Part shown: positions 63,796 to 64,000 of the stretch, piece after piece
Layout of the letters: each line of letters opens with the position of its first letter
Numbering within the stretch: position 1 is the stretch's first letter
Source: Sinorhizobium fredii USDA 205
Lineage (GTDB): Bacteria; Pseudomonadota; Alphaproteobacteria; Rhizobiales; Rhizobiaceae
Direction: 5' to 3'
DNA length: 64,000 nt
NCBI RefSeq assembly: GCF_001461695.1
Contig: NZ_AUTC01000130.1
Location: 1 to 64,000 of the forward strand
The notes under the pieces: model-generated
What the model was told of the DNA's origin: nothing
The model's database searches: none
Seen by the model: only the letters and a program-made list of their open reading frames with translations
Translations under genes and position numbers: made by a program

Positions 63796-64000
63796 TGCGC
63801 CTGAGTCTTCCCTTGACCCTCGGCTTGCTGCTTCTTGCAGCCGTCGCGCCCGCCGCCGCTCAGGAGGGCACTGCCCTTTCGCCGCGGGTCCTCGACGAGG
63901 CCGCCCTGCCGGGCGTGATGGCGAAGGCGGTGGATCGTTTCATCGTTCCCGGTTACCGCGACCTGTCGCGGGCAACGGCCGATCTCGTCGAAGCCAGCAC
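63795..64000 (+). CDS. Imelysin-family protein, 5' part only
   Basis: The ATG overlaps the di-haem gene stop (TGATG), so translation is coupled. The first 68 residues include a signal peptide (LPLTLGLLLLAAVAPAAAQ) and the mature start RVLDEAALPGVMAKAVDRFI followed by VPGYRDLSRATADLVEAS, which has the opening helix pattern of imelysin domains. The window ends before the GxHxxE motif. By analogy with similar operons a DUF1513 gene may follow. Confidence 0.72.
   Translation, partial: MRLSLPLTLGLLLLAAVAPAAAQEGTALSPRVLDEAALPGVMAKAVDRFIVPGYRDLSRATADLVEAS

Overview
This is 64 kb of high-GC alphaproteobacterial chromosome, most likely from a Sinorhizobium/Ensifer species. The evidence is dnaA beside rpsT but far from dnaN, an iolY-iolR-iolCDEB inositol cluster, a Sinorhizobium-type pmtA, RIME-like intergenic mosaic repeats, and protein sequences that read like Sinorhizobium orthologues. 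No prophage, integrase, CRISPR array, rRNA or tRNA was seen. Species cannot be fixed by reading alone.

Layout. 0-4 kb: a minus-strand stress-type run (YCII protein, ECF42-like sigma factor, SRPBCC protein, NTF2-VOC fusion, GST). 4-11.3 kb: housekeeping genes dnaA, rpsT, an enoyl-CoA hydratase (fadB1-like), mutM, and on the plus strand ubiE-ubiB. 11.3-16.6 kb: a GNAT gene behind an unusual structured leader, an AraC regulator, a YbhB-like protein, a purine/nucleoside deaminase, coaBC and a class II glutamine amidotransferase. 16.6-25.1 kb: the inositol catabolism cluster, with three matching operator-like palindromes. 25.2-30.6 kb: accessory enzymes, regulators and an exporter. 30.7-38 kb: prfC, a dut gene with a 3' frameshift, a LysR/tautomerase pair, Lrp with an EamA transporter, ChaC and LysE. 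38-50 kb: cysK, comM, gshB, a glycerol-3-phosphate ABC transporter operon (ugpBAEC plus a nuclease/phosphatase-fold gene), yraN, rsmI and dnaN. 50-64 kb: pmtA, a histidine phosphatase, pyrF, an NDUFA9-like protein, uppP, GST-queG-SDR, an RlpA-like protein, rsmB, and the start of an iron-type imelysin/di-haem operon cut by the window end.

How genes work together. iolY/iolC/iolD/iolE/iolB with IolR carry inositol to 2-deoxy-5-keto-gluconate-6-phosphate; iolA and idhA are not here. ugpBAEC would import glycerol-3-phosphate or its diesters. ubiE and ubiB act in ubiquinone synthesis, coaBC in coenzyme A synthesis, gshB/ChaC/GSTs in glutathione metabolism, and pmtA in phosphatidylcholine synthesis.

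The most notable signals are repeats that have become coding sequence. A 139-bp palindromic repeat with a 5-bp direct duplication sits in frame inside the start of ugpA. A different, about 200-bp, inverted-repeat element is read in frame through a di-haem (DUF1111) protein. Also notable are a leader peptide with a Shine-Dalgarno-sequestering hairpin before a GNAT acetyltransferase, loss of the last catalytic motif of dUTPase by a 1-nt frameshift, and a dense cluster of GANTC (CcrM) sites upstream of dnaA.
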